From a virus, in IMG/VR virus record IMGVR_UViG_3300031730_000001, positions 25,874 through 89,873 of that record: a stretch of 64,000 nucleotides of DNA. One strand, 5' to 3'. Of this stretch, positions 1-9,813 are shown one piece after another. Numbering within the stretch: the first letter of the stretch is position 1; the number at the start of each line of letters is the position of its first letter. The position numbers and the translations under genes were made by a program. The notes beneath the pieces are model-generated. The model did not search any database, had not been told where the DNA came from, and saw nothing but the letters and a program-made list of their open reading frames with translations.

Positions 1-2
1 AG

Positions 3-356
3 GCGTCGAGGGTGCGGTTCGCACTGGAGGCCATCACGCACCGCGCCTACCAGGCGCTGCGGGCCGAGCATCCGCCGACGAAGGAGCAGATCGAGGCGGC
101 GGCAAGGCGGGGCGGTGATGAGGAGCCGGCCTTCGACCCGGACGCGTTCGCCCCGGCGCTGGTTGAGGCTCAGTTGATCGAGCCGAAGCCGGAGACGAAG
201 GAGGAGTTCGCCGCGTTCTGGGATGACCTCTCCGACGGCCAGCTCGGGCAGCTGTGGCAGGCCGCGATCAGCATCCAGTTCCAGACCGGCGAACTTGGTC
301 CGCCGTCACAGGCCGCCGCCGACATCCTGCGCTCCTTCGGGATGGCCACCGGCTGA
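3..356 (+). CDS. Tail assembly chaperone, 5' end outside window
   Basis: The frame is open to the left edge, so the true start is probably outside; a GTG at 12 is only an internal candidate. The protein is acidic and helical, with the segment HRAYQALRAEHPPTKEQIEA typical of actinophage tail assembly chaperones, which sit just before the tape measure gene and help fold that protein during tail building. The neighbour is indeed a tape measure gene 71 bases downstream. Such chaperones are often made as two products by frameshifting; the slippery site, if any, is not in the window. Confidence 0.7.
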   Translation, partial: ASRVRFALEAITHRAYQALRAEHPPTKEQIEAAARRGGDEEPAFDPDAFAPALVEAQLIEPKPETKEEFAAFWDDLSDGQLGQLWQAAISIQFQTGELGPPSQAAADILRSFGMATG

Positions 357-427
357 CCGGCTGAAGTTCACCTCCCGCACCGCGCTCAGCGCGTGCACGT
401 CTCCATAACTGAAGATCGGGGGCTGCC

Positions 428-3400
428 GTGGCCGACCGTACTGTGCGCGTCCGCGTCATCGCCGAGATGCCCGGCTTCGGCACCGTCATTCGCACCGGCA
501 CCGGCGAACTGATCGCCCTCGGGGAAGCCTCCCTGGTTGCCGGACGCGGAATCCGGGCGCTCGGCGCCGACGGCGCGGCGGCCCGCGCCGGGCTGACGGC
601 CATGGGTGCGGGTGCGCGCGGCGGCGCGGCGGGCGTGCGGGAGGGCGAGGCCGCAGCACTGGCTGCCAGCCGTGGCACGCGAGCGATGCGAGACGAGACC
701 GTGCTCGCGCCCGCAGCCTTCGGACGCATGGGTACGGCGGCCCGCACCGGCATGGGATCGGTCCGCTCCGGCGTCGAATCCGTCCTCGGCCCCGTCAAAC
801 ACCTCGGCGCCCTCCTCGCTGGCGGCGCGATCCTGTTCGGCCTGCACGACATCGTCCACGCAGGCAACGAATACACCGACGCGATGAACAAGTTCCTTGA
901 GGTCACACGCGCCTCAGGGGCACAGATGTCGTCGGCAGGCCGCGAAGCCCAGGCCCTCGGCGCCGACATGAAACTGCCGTCGGCGAACGCAGCTGAGGCC
1001 GCTGACGCGATGGTCGAGTTGGCCAAGGCGGGCCTGTCGGCGCAGGACGCCATCCGGGCAGCCCGAGGCACCATCCAGCTCTCCGCCGCCGCTCGAACCG
1101 ACGTCGCAACCGCGGCGAAGATCGAGGGCGACATCATGGACCAGTTCGCCCTCAAGTCCACCGAGGCGACCCACGTAGCGGATGTCCTCGCCAACACGTC
1201 GAACTCGGCGTCCGGCGAACTCATGGACATCTACTATGCGATGAAGTACGTGGGCCCGATCGCCCACACCATGGGCATCTCCATCAAGGACACGGCAACC
1301 GCGGTCGGCCTGCTCGGCAAGTCCGGCATCATCGGCGAAACCGCCGGTACAGCCCTGCGGTCGGCACTGGTCAACATGGCGAAGCCCACGAAGCTGGCCT
1401 CGAAGGGCCTGCACGAACTCGGCATCGAAGCGTTCGACAGCCAGGGCAACTTCAAGGGCCTGCAGTACGTCATCACGAAGCTGGGCGATGCCTCCCACCA
1501 CCTGACCACCCAGCAGTTCACCGCCGCCGCCGCGATGGCGTTCGGCAAGCCCGCCCTTGCGGGCATGGTGGCGCTCGCCCACCAGGGCGGGACTGCGTTC
1601 CAGCAGTTCGGTGTCCAGGTGGGCCGTGTGGGTGGCGCCGCAGCCTTGGCGGCGGCGGAGTCGAAGGGCCTGGGCGGCGCGATGCGCGGCCTGGGCAAGC
1701 AGCTCCAATCCGCCTTCTTGCAGGTGTACTTGGGTGTCGCCCCCGGCCTGGAGAAGATCACCCGGTCGATGACGAAAGGCGTCTCGGACGCCATCCCCTA
1801 CATCAAGAGCGGGATCCGTATCGCCGGAGACCTCTGGGACATCTACGGGCCATCGGTTGAGGCGAAACTCCACTCGGCGTCGAGCGGCATCGGCAAGGCT
1901 GCCGCGAGCCTGGCGAACCCGGTGAAGGCGGCACTCAGTGGGGCGCTCGTCGCCGCCGTGCCGCTGGCCATCACCTCCGTGCAGTCGCTGGAGAAGGTAC
2001 TTTCCAACGCCGGTGCTGCAGCCGCACCGCTCGTCGGCGGCATGCACGACCTGCTCACATCCGTCTCCTCGGGGGCGGGCGCCCTCGGCGTGGCCACAGG
2101 ACGGCTACAGGTCGGCGTCGGCCTGATCGGCGACATGTCCGGCATCCTGCGGCCGATCGGTGCCATCGTCGGCGGCATCGCGCACGCCTTCGCCGGACTG
2201 CCGGGCCCGATCCAACTGTCGATCCTCGCCATGCTCGCCATGCGCCCGTTTCGCGGCCAGATCCAGGGCATGCAGAGCGCGGTCGCCGGCTACGGCCGGT
2301 CGGCGGTCGCCTCGTTCAACGGGGTGCGCGGCGCCATGCAGACGCAGACGATGCTCGCCGCCCGGGCCGGGGTGTCGCTCGGCCGCTGGGGTGCCGGGCT
2401 CGCCTCGCTGGAAGCACGCTCCCCGACGATCGCCGCAATGGGCAACAGCTTCCGCAGCGCCTCCACCGGCATTCAGGAAGCCGGTGGCCGCCTCGTAGGC
2501 TTCCGGTCCGCTGCGGGCGGCGCAATGGCCGCCATCGGTACCGGTGTCGGGCGCGGGCTCATGGGCGGCATGCGCGGACTGTACGGATTCCTCGGCGGCC
2601 CGTGGGGTATCGCCATCGCAGGCGCCATGATCGGCTTGGACATGCTGGCCCGCAAGCAGCAGGAGGCTGCCGCTGCCGCCGCCGCGCACCAGCAGCGGAT
2701 CTCCAGCCTCACCCAGGCGCTGGCAGCGTCCGCCGGCCTGGCGGACGGCTCGGTTCGTGCTGCCGCCGTACAGACGCTGGCTGACGCGAAGCTGAAGGAC
2801 GGCAAAACCCAGCTCCTCAACGTGATGCATGAGGCGGGCGTGGGCACCAGCCAGCTCACAGACGCCTACCTGGGGCAGGGCACGAGCATCGACACGCTTC
2901 AGAAGAAGCTCCTTACCGCAGCCAACGCGAACCGGGAGTGGGTGGCGTCTGGCAAGAACGGCCGCAAGGTGGCGTTCACCGACCAGGGGCAGGCCTACAA
3001 GGACGCCGCTGATGCCCTCGGTAGCCTGTCCGGCGAGTTCGGCACGGCCAAGAAGAAGCAGGCCGACCTGGCCGCCGCAGTGAAGGGCTCGGGCGCTGCC
3101 GCGCTCGACGCAACAGACCCGACGGGTCGGCTACAGACCGCCATCAAGACACTCGGGGACAGCGCCAGCGATGCGGACACGAAGGCGCGCGCGTTGCACA
3201 CCGCCCTCGACCTGCTCTCGGGCGGCGAGCTGGATGTTCAGGCGGCGGTCGCCACCATGAACCAGGCGCTCATCGACCTCAACGGCAGCTACAAGGACGG
3301 CCTCGACCACGCCAAGGGTTACGGCAAGGCTCTTCTCCAGGTCGACGGGTCGCTCAACACGACATCGGAGAACGGGCAGAGCCTGTGGACCAAGTTGCAG

Positions 3401-5719
3401 GCGCTGAACGAGCAGACGGCTGGCGCGGCGCAGTCGACCTACGATTTCGCGCGCGCCAACAATGAGGGCGTCGTCCCGGCCTTGAAGCAGGCCGAGGCCC
3501 GCATGGAGACGTCCTGGAAGGCCGCGGTCACTGCGGGGGAGAAGTTCGGGCTCACCGCGGACCAGGCGAAGGTGCTGGCGGCCCAGATGGGATTCATCCC
3601 GTCGTCGCTGGCCATCACCATGTCGACGCCAGGTCTCAGCGAGACCCAGAAGCAGCTGCTGTATGTGCAGGGCCTCGCCGGGCACATGCCGAAGGGGTCC
3701 ACGATCCGCGTGTCGGCACTCACCGCCGAGGCCAAGGCGGACATCGAGTCCGTCGGCTTCAAGGTGAAGACCCTGCCCGGCGGGCGCCAGATGGAAATCA
3801 CCGCCCCGACAGGGAAGGCCGCCGCCGCCCTGGACGCGCTGATCGCCAAGAAGCTGCCCTCCAAGGCGGTGGGCGTCGACGCCAAGACCGCCAGCGCCAT
3901 GGCGGCTCTGGAGGCCGTCAGGCGGAAGGTGGCAGGGACCAAGGGGAAGTCGATCACTGTTGGCGCGCTGACCGGTGCAGCACAGAGCGCCCTGACCAGC
4001 CTGGGCTTCAAGGTGCAGAGGCTCCCCAACCGTCAGGTCAGGGTGACGCTGCCGACCGGTGGTCCGGCAGCGGCAGCCGCCGCAATCCAGCGCTACATCA
4101 ACAACCTGCACGGCAAGACCGTCACCAACTACGTCAACTCGATCGTGACGACGACGAAGAAGTCCGTCCACGAGGTCGTCGGCAAAGCCGACGGCGGCAT
4201 CGTCAGCTTCTACGCCGACGGCGGCATGCACGAAAACCATGTCGCCCAGATCGCCCGCAAGGGCACGTACCGGGTGTGGGCGGAGGATGAGGCAGGGGAC
4301 GAGGCCTACATCCCTCTCAACCCGGCGAAGCGTGGCCGCTCGCGGCAGATCGCCGCGCAGACGGTCAGCCGGCTCGGCGGGGCTGTCGCCTGGTACGCCA
4401 ACGGCGGCCTGAGCGGATTCACGTACTCGCCGACCGGCCAGCCGGTGCTTGGCGGCCCGTCGGACGCCAAGTCGCGCTACGACCAGGACGTCCAGCGCCT
4501 GAAGGACGCCTGGTCGAAGCTCACCGCTGCGCTGGCGGACGCCAAGAAGAAGACCGACGCCCTCGGCGCCGCGGAGAAAAACCTCTCCCGGGTGCGCCAC
4601 GAGCACCACACGGCAGCCCAGCTGCGGGCCGCCGAGGAGCGTGTCGACAAGGCCCGGTCAGCGAAGAAGGCGGCGGACAAGACGGTCTCCAAAGACCGGG
4701 CCGCCGTCAACGCGGCCGACAAGGATCTCGGACTGAAGAAGGGCGCCAAGGCTCCGACCGGGTTCAACCTGGCCGCCTACCAGGCCGAGCTGAACAAGTC
4801 GGTGGCGGCGACCGAGAAGTGGCGCGGCAACCTGTCGAAGATCTCCAAGCGGGGTGGCGCCGAAGTCGAATCCCTCCTGGAGAACATGGGCCAGGACGGC
4901 TACGCCCTCGTCAACTCGCTGGCCGGAGCATCCACGAAGCAGTTCAACGACATCGTCAAGAAGCTGCAGAAGACCGGCGACGTCGCGAAAGCCACCCTCG
5001 CCGACTTCGACAAGCAGCTCAACGCGAGCACGCAGCAGAACGCGCAGTTCGCCGCCGACCTGCAGAAACTGGCCGCCGAGGGCTATGGGGATCTCGCACA
5101 GGCCCTCGCCGCCCAGGGCGACTCCAACGCGCAGGCCCTCGCCCATGAGGCGGCAGGCAACAGCAAGAGCGCCTCAGCGGCCAACAAGAACGTCGGGAAG
5201 GCGCAGGCCGCACTCACCGGCGACGACCTGACGAACTCGCTGATCCTCCTGTCCACACTGCGCGGCGGCGCGGGCCGCGGCTATGCGGACCTGATCGCGG
5301 CGGGTCTAGGAACGGACGTCATCAAGGCCCTCGTGCCGAAAATGACGAAGCAGATCGCCGCGCTGCCCGACGCGAACAAAGCGGTGTTCGTCCGCCAGTG
5401 GGTGTCGCAGGGCGGCACGGCGATGGCGGCCGGCGGAATCCTCACCAAAGCCACCCCGGTTCTCGCCGGCGAGGCCGGCGTACCCGAGGCGTTCATCCCG
5501 CTCACCCAGACCTCCCGCAGCCGGGCACTGCTTGCAGCCTCCGCCGCCGCGCTCGGCTACCACCTGGTGCCGGCGAGCCGGTATGCGAGCCACGGCTACA
5601 GCGACGGGCGGGCCGGATATGGGGGCGACCGGATCAACAACATCACCCTCAACGGCGCCAAGCAGACCACCGCCGAACAGGCAATGGACATCGCCCGCCA
5701 CATGGCGTTCGTCGGCTGA
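428..5719 (+). CDS. Phage tail tape measure protein
   Basis: At 1,763 residues this is by far the longest gene. It sets tail length and is threaded inside the tail tube of a siphophage. The first 400 residues match the TP901-type tape measure core (alternating Ala/Gly-rich helices, NEYTDAMNKFLEVTRASGAQ and later TAVGLLGKSGIIGETAGTAL). A hydrophobic Gly/Ala-rich centre follows, around residues 500-800, then repeats of about 80 residues, a coiled coil around 1350-1430 and a conserved tail. The GTG start follows GGGGGC. Position between chaperone and distal tail gene fits standard siphophage order. Confidence 0.95.
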   Translation: MADRTVRVRVIAEMPGFGTVIRTGTGELIALGEASLVAGRGIRALGADGAAARAGLTAMGAGARGGAAGVREGEAAALAASRGTRAMRDETVLAPAAFGRMGTAARTGMGSVRSGVESVLGPVKHLGALLAGGAILFGLHDIVHAGNEYTDAMNKFLEVTRASGAQMSSAGREAQALGADMKLPSANAAEAADAMVELAKAGLSAQDAIRAARGTIQLSAAARTDVATAAKIEGDIMDQFALKSTEATHVADVLANTSNSASGELMDIYYAMKYVGPIAHTMGISIKDTATAVGLLGKSGIIGETAGTALRSALVNMAKPTKLASKGLHELGIEAFDSQGNFKGLQYVITKLGDASHHLTTQQFTAAAAMAFGKPALAGMVALAHQGGTAFQQFGVQVGRVGGAAALAAAESKGLGGAMRGLGKQLQSAFLQVYLGVAPGLEKITRSMTKGVSDAIPYIKSGIRIAGDLWDIYGPSVEAKLHSASSGIGKAAASLANPVKAALSGALVAAVPLAITSVQSLEKVLSNAGAAAAPLVGGMHDLLTSVSSGAGALGVATGRLQVGVGLIGDMSGILRPIGAIVGGIAHAFAGLPGPIQLSILAMLAMRPFRGQIQGMQSAVAGYGRSAVASFNGVRGAMQTQTMLAARAGVSLGRWGAGLASLEARSPTIAAMGNSFRSASTGIQEAGGRLVGFRSAAGGAMAAIGTGVGRGLMGGMRGLYGFLGGPWGIAIAGAMIGLDMLARKQQEAAAAAAAHQQRISSLTQALAASAGLADGSVRAAAVQTLADAKLKDGKTQLLNVMHEAGVGTSQLTDAYLGQGTSIDTLQKKLLTAANANREWVASGKNGRKVAFTDQGQAYKDAADALGSLSGEFGTAKKKQADLAAAVKGSGAAALDATDPTGRLQTAIKTLGDSASDADTKARALHTALDLLSGGELDVQAAVATMNQALIDLNGSYKDGLDHAKGYGKALLQVDGSLNTTSENGQSLWTKLQALNEQTAGAAQSTYDFARANNEGVVPALKQAEARMETSWKAAVTAGEKFGLTADQAKVLAAQMGFIPSSLAITMSTPGLSETQKQLLYVQGLAGHMPKGSTIRVSALTAEAKADIESVGFKVKTLPGGRQMEITAPTGKAAAALDALIAKKLPSKAVGVDAKTASAMAALEAVRRKVAGTKGKSITVGALTGAAQSALTSLGFKVQRLPNRQVRVTLPTGGPAAAAAAIQRYINNLHGKTVTNYVNSIVTTTKKSVHEVVGKADGGIVSFYADGGMHENHVAQIARKGTYRVWAEDEAGDEAYIPLNPAKRGRSRQIAAQTVSRLGGAVAWYANGGLSGFTYSPTGQPVLGGPSDAKSRYDQDVQRLKDAWSKLTAALADAKKKTDALGAAEKNLSRVRHEHHTAAQLRAAEERVDKARSAKKAADKTVSKDRAAVNAADKDLGLKKGAKAPTGFNLAAYQAELNKSVAATEKWRGNLSKISKRGGAEVESLLENMGQDGYALVNSLAGASTKQFNDIVKKLQKTGDVAKATLADFDKQLNASTQQNAQFAADLQKLAAEGYGDLAQALAAQGDSNAQALAHEAAGNSKSASAANKNVGKAQAALTGDDLTNSLILLSTLRGGAGRGYADLIAAGLGTDVIKALVPKMTKQIAALPDANKAVFVRQWVSQGGTAMAAGGILTKATPVLAGEAGVPEAFIPLTQTSRSRALLAASAAALGYHLVPASRYASHGYSDGRAGYGGDRINNITLNGAKQTTAEQAMDIARHMAFVG

Positions 5720-5734
5720 CGGGAAGGAGGCGCG

Positions 5735-6607
5735 GTGTCGTTGATGGCAGGGCAAGACCTCGGCGGAGTGTGGGTTGACCTCGGCGCCATCCCGCTCGGG
5801 CGGGTGGACTCCGTCGGGGTCGCCTGGGGGTTGCAGTCGTTCGACGGCTGGGACAGCGCCGAGGTCCGCAGCGAATACACCGACCGGGAGGCCGACCACG
5901 GATCGTGGGCATCCCCGGCCTATCTCGGCTCGCGGCCCATGACGCTGGCCGGGACGGTCACCGCCCCGGACCGGACAAGCCTTGAGGACGCCCTGGAGCG
6001 GCTGCGCACCGCGACAGCACTCACCGACACCACGCTGGTGGTGTACGAGCTGGCGTCGCCGAAACAGGCGGTAGTACGCCGCTCCGGGAAGCCGCTGATG
6101 GCTTACGTCACCGACCGGATCGCCACCTACAGCGTGCTCGTCACCGCGGCCGATCCGCGCCGCTACAGCACCACCCTGCAGACCGGGACGACCGGCCTGC
6201 CTGCCACCACCGGCGGACTGACCTTCCCGATCACCTTCCCGGTCACGTTCTCGGCGACGACCGTGTCCGGGCAGATCGGCGCCGTCAACTCGGGCTCCAT
6301 AGAGACCCGCCCGATCCTGACGATCGCCGGCCCCGTGGTCGCGCCCACCGTGTCCGCGCTCTATCCGGATGGCACGGTGCGACAGCTCATCTACTCGCTC
6401 GACCTGGCGTCCGGCGATGTCCTGACCGTCGACACCGACGCCCACACCGTGCTGCTCAACGGCTCCGTATCCCGGCGCCGCTTCATGTCGGTGCCGTCCG
6501 GATGGCCCACGATCCCGGCCGGGGCGTCCGTCAGCTACCAGTTCCAGAGCTCGACCTACAACGCGAGCGCAATGCTGACCGCCCAATGGCGCTCGGCGTG
6601 GATGTGA
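5735..6607 (+). CDS. Distal tail protein (Dit-like, Sipho_tail)
   Basis: This 290-residue protein resembles the distal tail family that forms the hub joining tail tube to baseplate. Visible features are an N-terminal beta-rich half with the GSRPMTLAGTV strand and the ALERLRTAT helix common in phage tail proteins, then a beta-sandwich C-terminal half. It begins 15 bases after the tape measure gene with a clear GGAAGGAGG ribosome site, and the next baseplate gene follows within 11 bases. Family assignment rests on order and pattern, not on a search. Confidence 0.8.
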   Translation: MSLMAGQDLGGVWVDLGAIPLGRVDSVGVAWGLQSFDGWDSAEVRSEYTDREADHGSWASPAYLGSRPMTLAGTVTAPDRTSLEDALERLRTATALTDTTLVVYELASPKQAVVRRSGKPLMAYVTDRIATYSVLVTAADPRRYSTTLQTGTTGLPATTGGLTFPITFPVTFSATTVSGQIGAVNSGSIETRPILTIAGPVVAPTVSALYPDGTVRQLIYSLDLASGDVLTVDTDAHTVLLNGSVSRRRFMSVPSGWPTIPAGASVSYQFQSSTYNASAMLTAQWRSAWM

Positions 6608-6617
6608 GGAGGCGTTC

Positions 6618-7646
6618 ATGCCAGTAGACCCGTGGGCAATCGATGGCCTGGCGTTCTCGGGCCTCGAAGCCCGGCTCGTGGAATCCCTGGCCGTCATGGG
6701 CAACGGAAGCGCCCTGGGAGCCGTCTCGGGCGTCCGGCCCGGCGACCCCGGCCTGACCGTCACCCTGGCCGGTACCACCATCAACTGCTCGGCCGGGGTG
6801 GCAGCCGTCGCCTACAGCGGGCAAGGCGTCTACCGGTGCGCGTTCCCCTCGTCGGTGTCACCCGGCACCTACACGGCAGCCCACGCGACCCTGAACAGGA
6901 TCGACCTCGTCTACCTGCGGGTGTGGGACAACAGCGTGGACGCGTCCGGCCTCAACAAAGCGGACATCGTCTACCTGGCGGGCACCCCGTCGTCAACGCC
7001 GGTCGCCCCGACCCCGGCAGGTACGCAGATCTACCTGCCGCTCGCCACGATCACCGTGCTGTCCGTGTCCAACGGCGGCACCGCCTCCGTGAGCACGGCG
7101 ATACGCCCGTACACGGTGGCGCCCGGCGGCATTCTGCCCGCCACCACCGCGCCGACCGGCCTGTACGTCGGCCAGTACTACGACAACGCCACCGGCCTGC
7201 TGCGCTGGAACGGCACCAACTGGCGGCAGGTCAGCCCCTACACACCACTCTCCCAGGCGCAGGTCAGCCAGCCCGGATCATTCACGGCCGGTACCTACAC
7301 CGACTTCCCCTCCGGGAACTGGCCGACACTCGCCTTCACCGTGCCCCCCAGCGGCCTGGTGTGGATCAGCATCGGCGCAGCCATCCAGAACACCAACTCG
7401 GGTACATCCACGGGATGGGTTACATGGCGCGCCTCCGGAGGGGTGACCGAGGCGGGGTCCGAGGCCAACGGGGTGTCGACCTACGGCTCCCGCACCTACG
7501 CCACCCGCCGCGTCCTGCGCTCCTGGACGCCCGGCGCAGCTGTCACACTCACCCCGCAGTACCTGTTCAGCTCCGTCGGCACTCTGACCTCCGTCACCCG
7601 GGCCGACAACGGGCTGCTCACCGTCGAACCCGTCGCCGTCGCATGA
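6618..7646 (+). CDS. Minor tail / baseplate protein
   Basis: A 342-residue beta-rich protein of the type found after Dit in Streptomyces phages. It contains the GLYVGQYYDNATGLLRWNGT segment seen in many actinophage tail proteins and a low-charge Ser/Thr-rich C-terminal half suited to a trimeric fibre or receptor-binding role. It overlaps the next gene by 4 bases (ATGA), which implies translational coupling. Exact role unknown. Confidence 0.72.
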   Translation: MPVDPWAIDGLAFSGLEARLVESLAVMGNGSALGAVSGVRPGDPGLTVTLAGTTINCSAGVAAVAYSGQGVYRCAFPSSVSPGTYTAAHATLNRIDLVYLRVWDNSVDASGLNKADIVYLAGTPSSTPVAPTPAGTQIYLPLATITVLSVSNGGTASVSTAIRPYTVAPGGILPATTAPTGLYVGQYYDNATGLLRWNGTNWRQVSPYTPLSQAQVSQPGSFTAGTYTDFPSGNWPTLAFTVPPSGLVWISIGAAIQNTNSGTSTGWVTWRASGGVTEAGSEANGVSTYGSRTYATRRVLRSWTPGAAVTLTPQYLFSSVGTLTSVTRADNGLLTVEPVAVA

Positions 7647-8734
7647 CCGAGACCGCCTACCAGCTCGACTGGTACGGCTGCGACCTGCGCACGGGCGGCA
7701 TCGTCGAAGACCTCCGCTCCATCAAACCGACCGGGCCGCTCACCCGGAAACTCGGCGACTCGACCACCCTGCAGTTCGACCTCAGCCTGCCCGGCGCCCC
7801 CGGCGGATGGGACAGCGCCACCGCGCCCGGCCGGTCCATGCTCGTTGCTGTCGACGCCGCCACCAACACCCCGATCTGGGCAGGCGCCGTACTCCCCCGC
7901 AGCGGCGGCAGCTCACAGACCGTTTCGCTCGGCGCCGCCACCCTGGAGGCCTACTTCGACGCCCGCTTCCCCGGCGACCAGACCTTGGTCGGCGTCGACC
8001 AGGCCGCCGTGATTTCGGCGCTTGTCACGCCGGCGCTCACCAGCGGGCCGCCGATCGTCATCGACGCGCCCAACACGGGCGTCGTCATGACCTACCTGAC
8101 GCAGGACGGCGACGACAAGTCGATCCTGTCCTGCCTCAAAGAGGTCATGGCCCTCGATGGCGGCCCCGAGTGGACCATCGACGTCGCGTGGAACGCAGGG
8201 CACACAGGGTTTCAGTTTCCGCTGCGGGTCCGCCCCGCCATCGGCACTCAGGCCAGCCCGCCCGAAGGCACCTTCGATTTCCCGGGCTGCGTGGACAGCT
8301 ACACGCTCGCCGAATCCTACGAGTCAGGCAAGGGCGCCACTCGTGTCATCGCCCGCGGTGAAGGCGAAGGCACCTCCCGGCTCACCTCCATCGTCCACGA
8401 GGCGACCGCACTGATCGCCAACGGCTGGCCCGCGTGGGAATACCGCTACACCCCCGCGACGGGCATCGACGACCCCGACCAGCTGGACGCGCACGCCACG
8501 CAGTCCCTGGCCCTCATGCAACTGGGCGCGCAGGTCTGGTCCGTTGAAGCGGTCGCCTCCCGCGCGCCACGACTCGGCCGGGACTGGGGCCTGGGCGACA
8601 CCGTGCGTCTCGCCGTCGAAACCGGCAGATCACCCCGCCACCCGCAAGGCGCCGACATCACAGCACGCTGCTGGTCCTGGGAACTCGACCCCGGCGCCGA
8701 CAAAATCCGGCCCATCCTCGTAGAGGAGAGCTGA
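7643..8734 (+). CDS. Minor tail protein, ReqiPepy6 Gp37-like
   Basis: This 363-residue protein resembles the siphovirus ReqiPepy6 Gp37-like family, a baseplate component of actinobacterial phages. Supporting pieces are the N-terminal RSIKPTGPLTRKLGDSTTL strand region, the central MTYLTQDGDDKSILSCLKEV and the C-terminal GRDWGLGDTVRLAVETGRSP. The ATG overlaps the upstream stop; the same frame is open about 1 kb further upstream, but that part is a shadow of the previous gene. It ends in an ATGA overlap with the next gene. Confidence 0.78.
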   Translation: MTETAYQLDWYGCDLRTGGIVEDLRSIKPTGPLTRKLGDSTTLQFDLSLPGAPGGWDSATAPGRSMLVAVDAATNTPIWAGAVLPRSGGSSQTVSLGAATLEAYFDARFPGDQTLVGVDQAAVISALVTPALTSGPPIVIDAPNTGVVMTYLTQDGDDKSILSCLKEVMALDGGPEWTIDVAWNAGHTGFQFPLRVRPAIGTQASPPEGTFDFPGCVDSYTLAESYESGKGATRVIARGEGEGTSRLTSIVHEATALIANGWPAWEYRYTPATGIDDPDQLDAHATQSLALMQLGAQVWSVEAVASRAPRLGRDWGLGDTVRLAVETGRSPRHPQGADITARCWSWELDPGADKIRPILVEES

Positions 8735-9543
8735 TGCCACGCCAGCTCGACCAACTGCCCACCGACGCCACCACGATGGCCCGGAAAATCGCCGCCCTGG
8801 AACGGCAGGTCAACGAGCTGCGGGCCGCCCGCCGCCTCGGCTCCGCAACCGCAGGGGTGATCCAAACTGCAGCCTCCGGCGCCCGCGTTGTGATGGACGG
8901 AGACAACCAGGCCGTCGACGTGTACGGGGCCGACGGCACGACTCTCCTGGCGGAGCTTGGCCCCGACGCCAGCGGCGGCGGCGGCCTGTGGACGCGCGGC
9001 CTGCAAGACCCCAACAACATCAGCTCCTACCTGGGCAGCGGAGAGCTGTCCTTCCGGCCTGTCGAAAACGGGCTCGTCCAGGTCCCGGCCAACATCTACT
9101 ACGACACCGACGCCTTTCAGTACTCCGACTTCACCCTCACCAGCGGCTCCGTCGGCGCGGCCGACCACCGGGCGCTGCTCATCCTGGAGTCCATCTACGC
9201 CGGCGCGACCCCGTATGTATACATCCAGGGCGAGAACGGCACCCAGTGCAACATGGACGTTCTCGGAGTCCTCACCGCGAGCAACCTGGCGTGGGGCAGC
9301 GTGGCCATCACGCCGAGCGCCGCGAACACCCCAACGAGCGCCACCGTCACGGGACTCAGCCTCAAGGGCAGCACGTTCATCGGCTTCTCCGGCGCCCAGA
9401 CTGCCGCCCCCGGCTCGACAACCCTCACGAACGGCGTCACTGGCACGAGCGCCATCTCCGCCACCTCAACTGGCCTGACGGTGTGGCTGACCCGGCAAAA
9501 CACGAGCGCGACAACAGTGAACTGGCTGGTGATAGGCATATGA
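8734..9543 (+). CDS. Tail fibre-like minor tail protein
   Basis: 269 residues. The first 40 form a short coiled coil (ARKIAALERQVNELRAARRL) followed by Gly/Ser/Thr-rich beta repeats ending in a hydrophobic strand. A coiled-coil head followed by a beta shaft is characteristic of trimeric phage fibre or appendage proteins. It starts inside the stop of the baseplate gene and its own stop overlaps the next gene. Receptor and fold cannot be read from sequence. Confidence 0.68.
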   Translation: MPRQLDQLPTDATTMARKIAALERQVNELRAARRLGSATAGVIQTAASGARVVMDGDNQAVDVYGADGTTLLAELGPDASGGGGLWTRGLQDPNNISSYLGSGELSFRPVENGLVQVPANIYYDTDAFQYSDFTLTSGSVGAADHRALLILESIYAGATPYVYIQGENGTQCNMDVLGVLTASNLAWGSVAITPSAANTPTSATVTGLSLKGSTFIGFSGAQTAAPGSTTLTNGVTGTSAISATSTGLTVWLTRQNTSATTVNWLVIGI

Positions 9544-9749
9544 GCGATGTGACGTTCCAACCTGGCCTGTACTACGAGGTCACCGCGCGCGACAACAACG
9601 AGGCATGCGCGAATTACGGGCAGATCTTCGACGTTCCGCAGTTCTACAGCAACGCCGGAACGAACTGTTTCGTGCAGTGCGGGCTCTGCAGTCAGCACAT
9701 GGAGATCCTCACAGCCACGCTCCTCGACCCGCAGCCCGAAGTCACCTGA
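9540..9749 (+). CDS. Small cysteine-containing phage protein
   Basis: 69 residues, starting within the stop of the fibre gene. It carries four cysteines spread as ACANYG, CFVQCGLC and is otherwise unremarkable. It closes the tail operon, with a terminator right after. Similar short proteins follow fibre genes in some Streptomyces phages; function unknown. Confidence 0.6.
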   Translation: MSDVTFQPGLYYEVTARDNNEACANYGQIFDVPQFYSNAGTNCFVQCGLCSQHMEILTATLLDPQPEVT

Positions 9750-9769
9750 ACCATCCACCGCACCACCCT

Positions 9770-9796
9770 GCCCGAGCCCTCCGGCCGGGCCTTTTT
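9770..9796 (+). terminator. Terminator after tail operon
   Basis: GCCCG and CGGGC arms enclose a GC-rich loop and are followed at once by TTTTT. It separates the tail genes from the lysis genes. Confidence 0.65.
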
Positions 9797-9813
9797 CATG
9801 CCCTGGAGGGCAC

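Noticed and set aside
268-1230. Long open frame on the minus strand under the tape measure gene
   Set aside because: Arg/Ser/Pro-rich with no family pattern; it is the antisense shadow of a GC-rich gene.
3131-4609. 492-codon minus-strand frame
   Set aside because: Same GC-skew artefact inside the tape measure gene; no ribosome site or domain.
5306-6784. 492-codon minus-strand frame across tail genes
   Set aside because: Spans three clear rightward tail genes and shows low-complexity shadow composition.
6632-7642. Upstream extension of the Gp37-like gene to 700 codons
   Set aside because: The added part is the out-of-frame shadow of the preceding tail gene; the ATG at 7,643 in the overlap is the standard coupled start.
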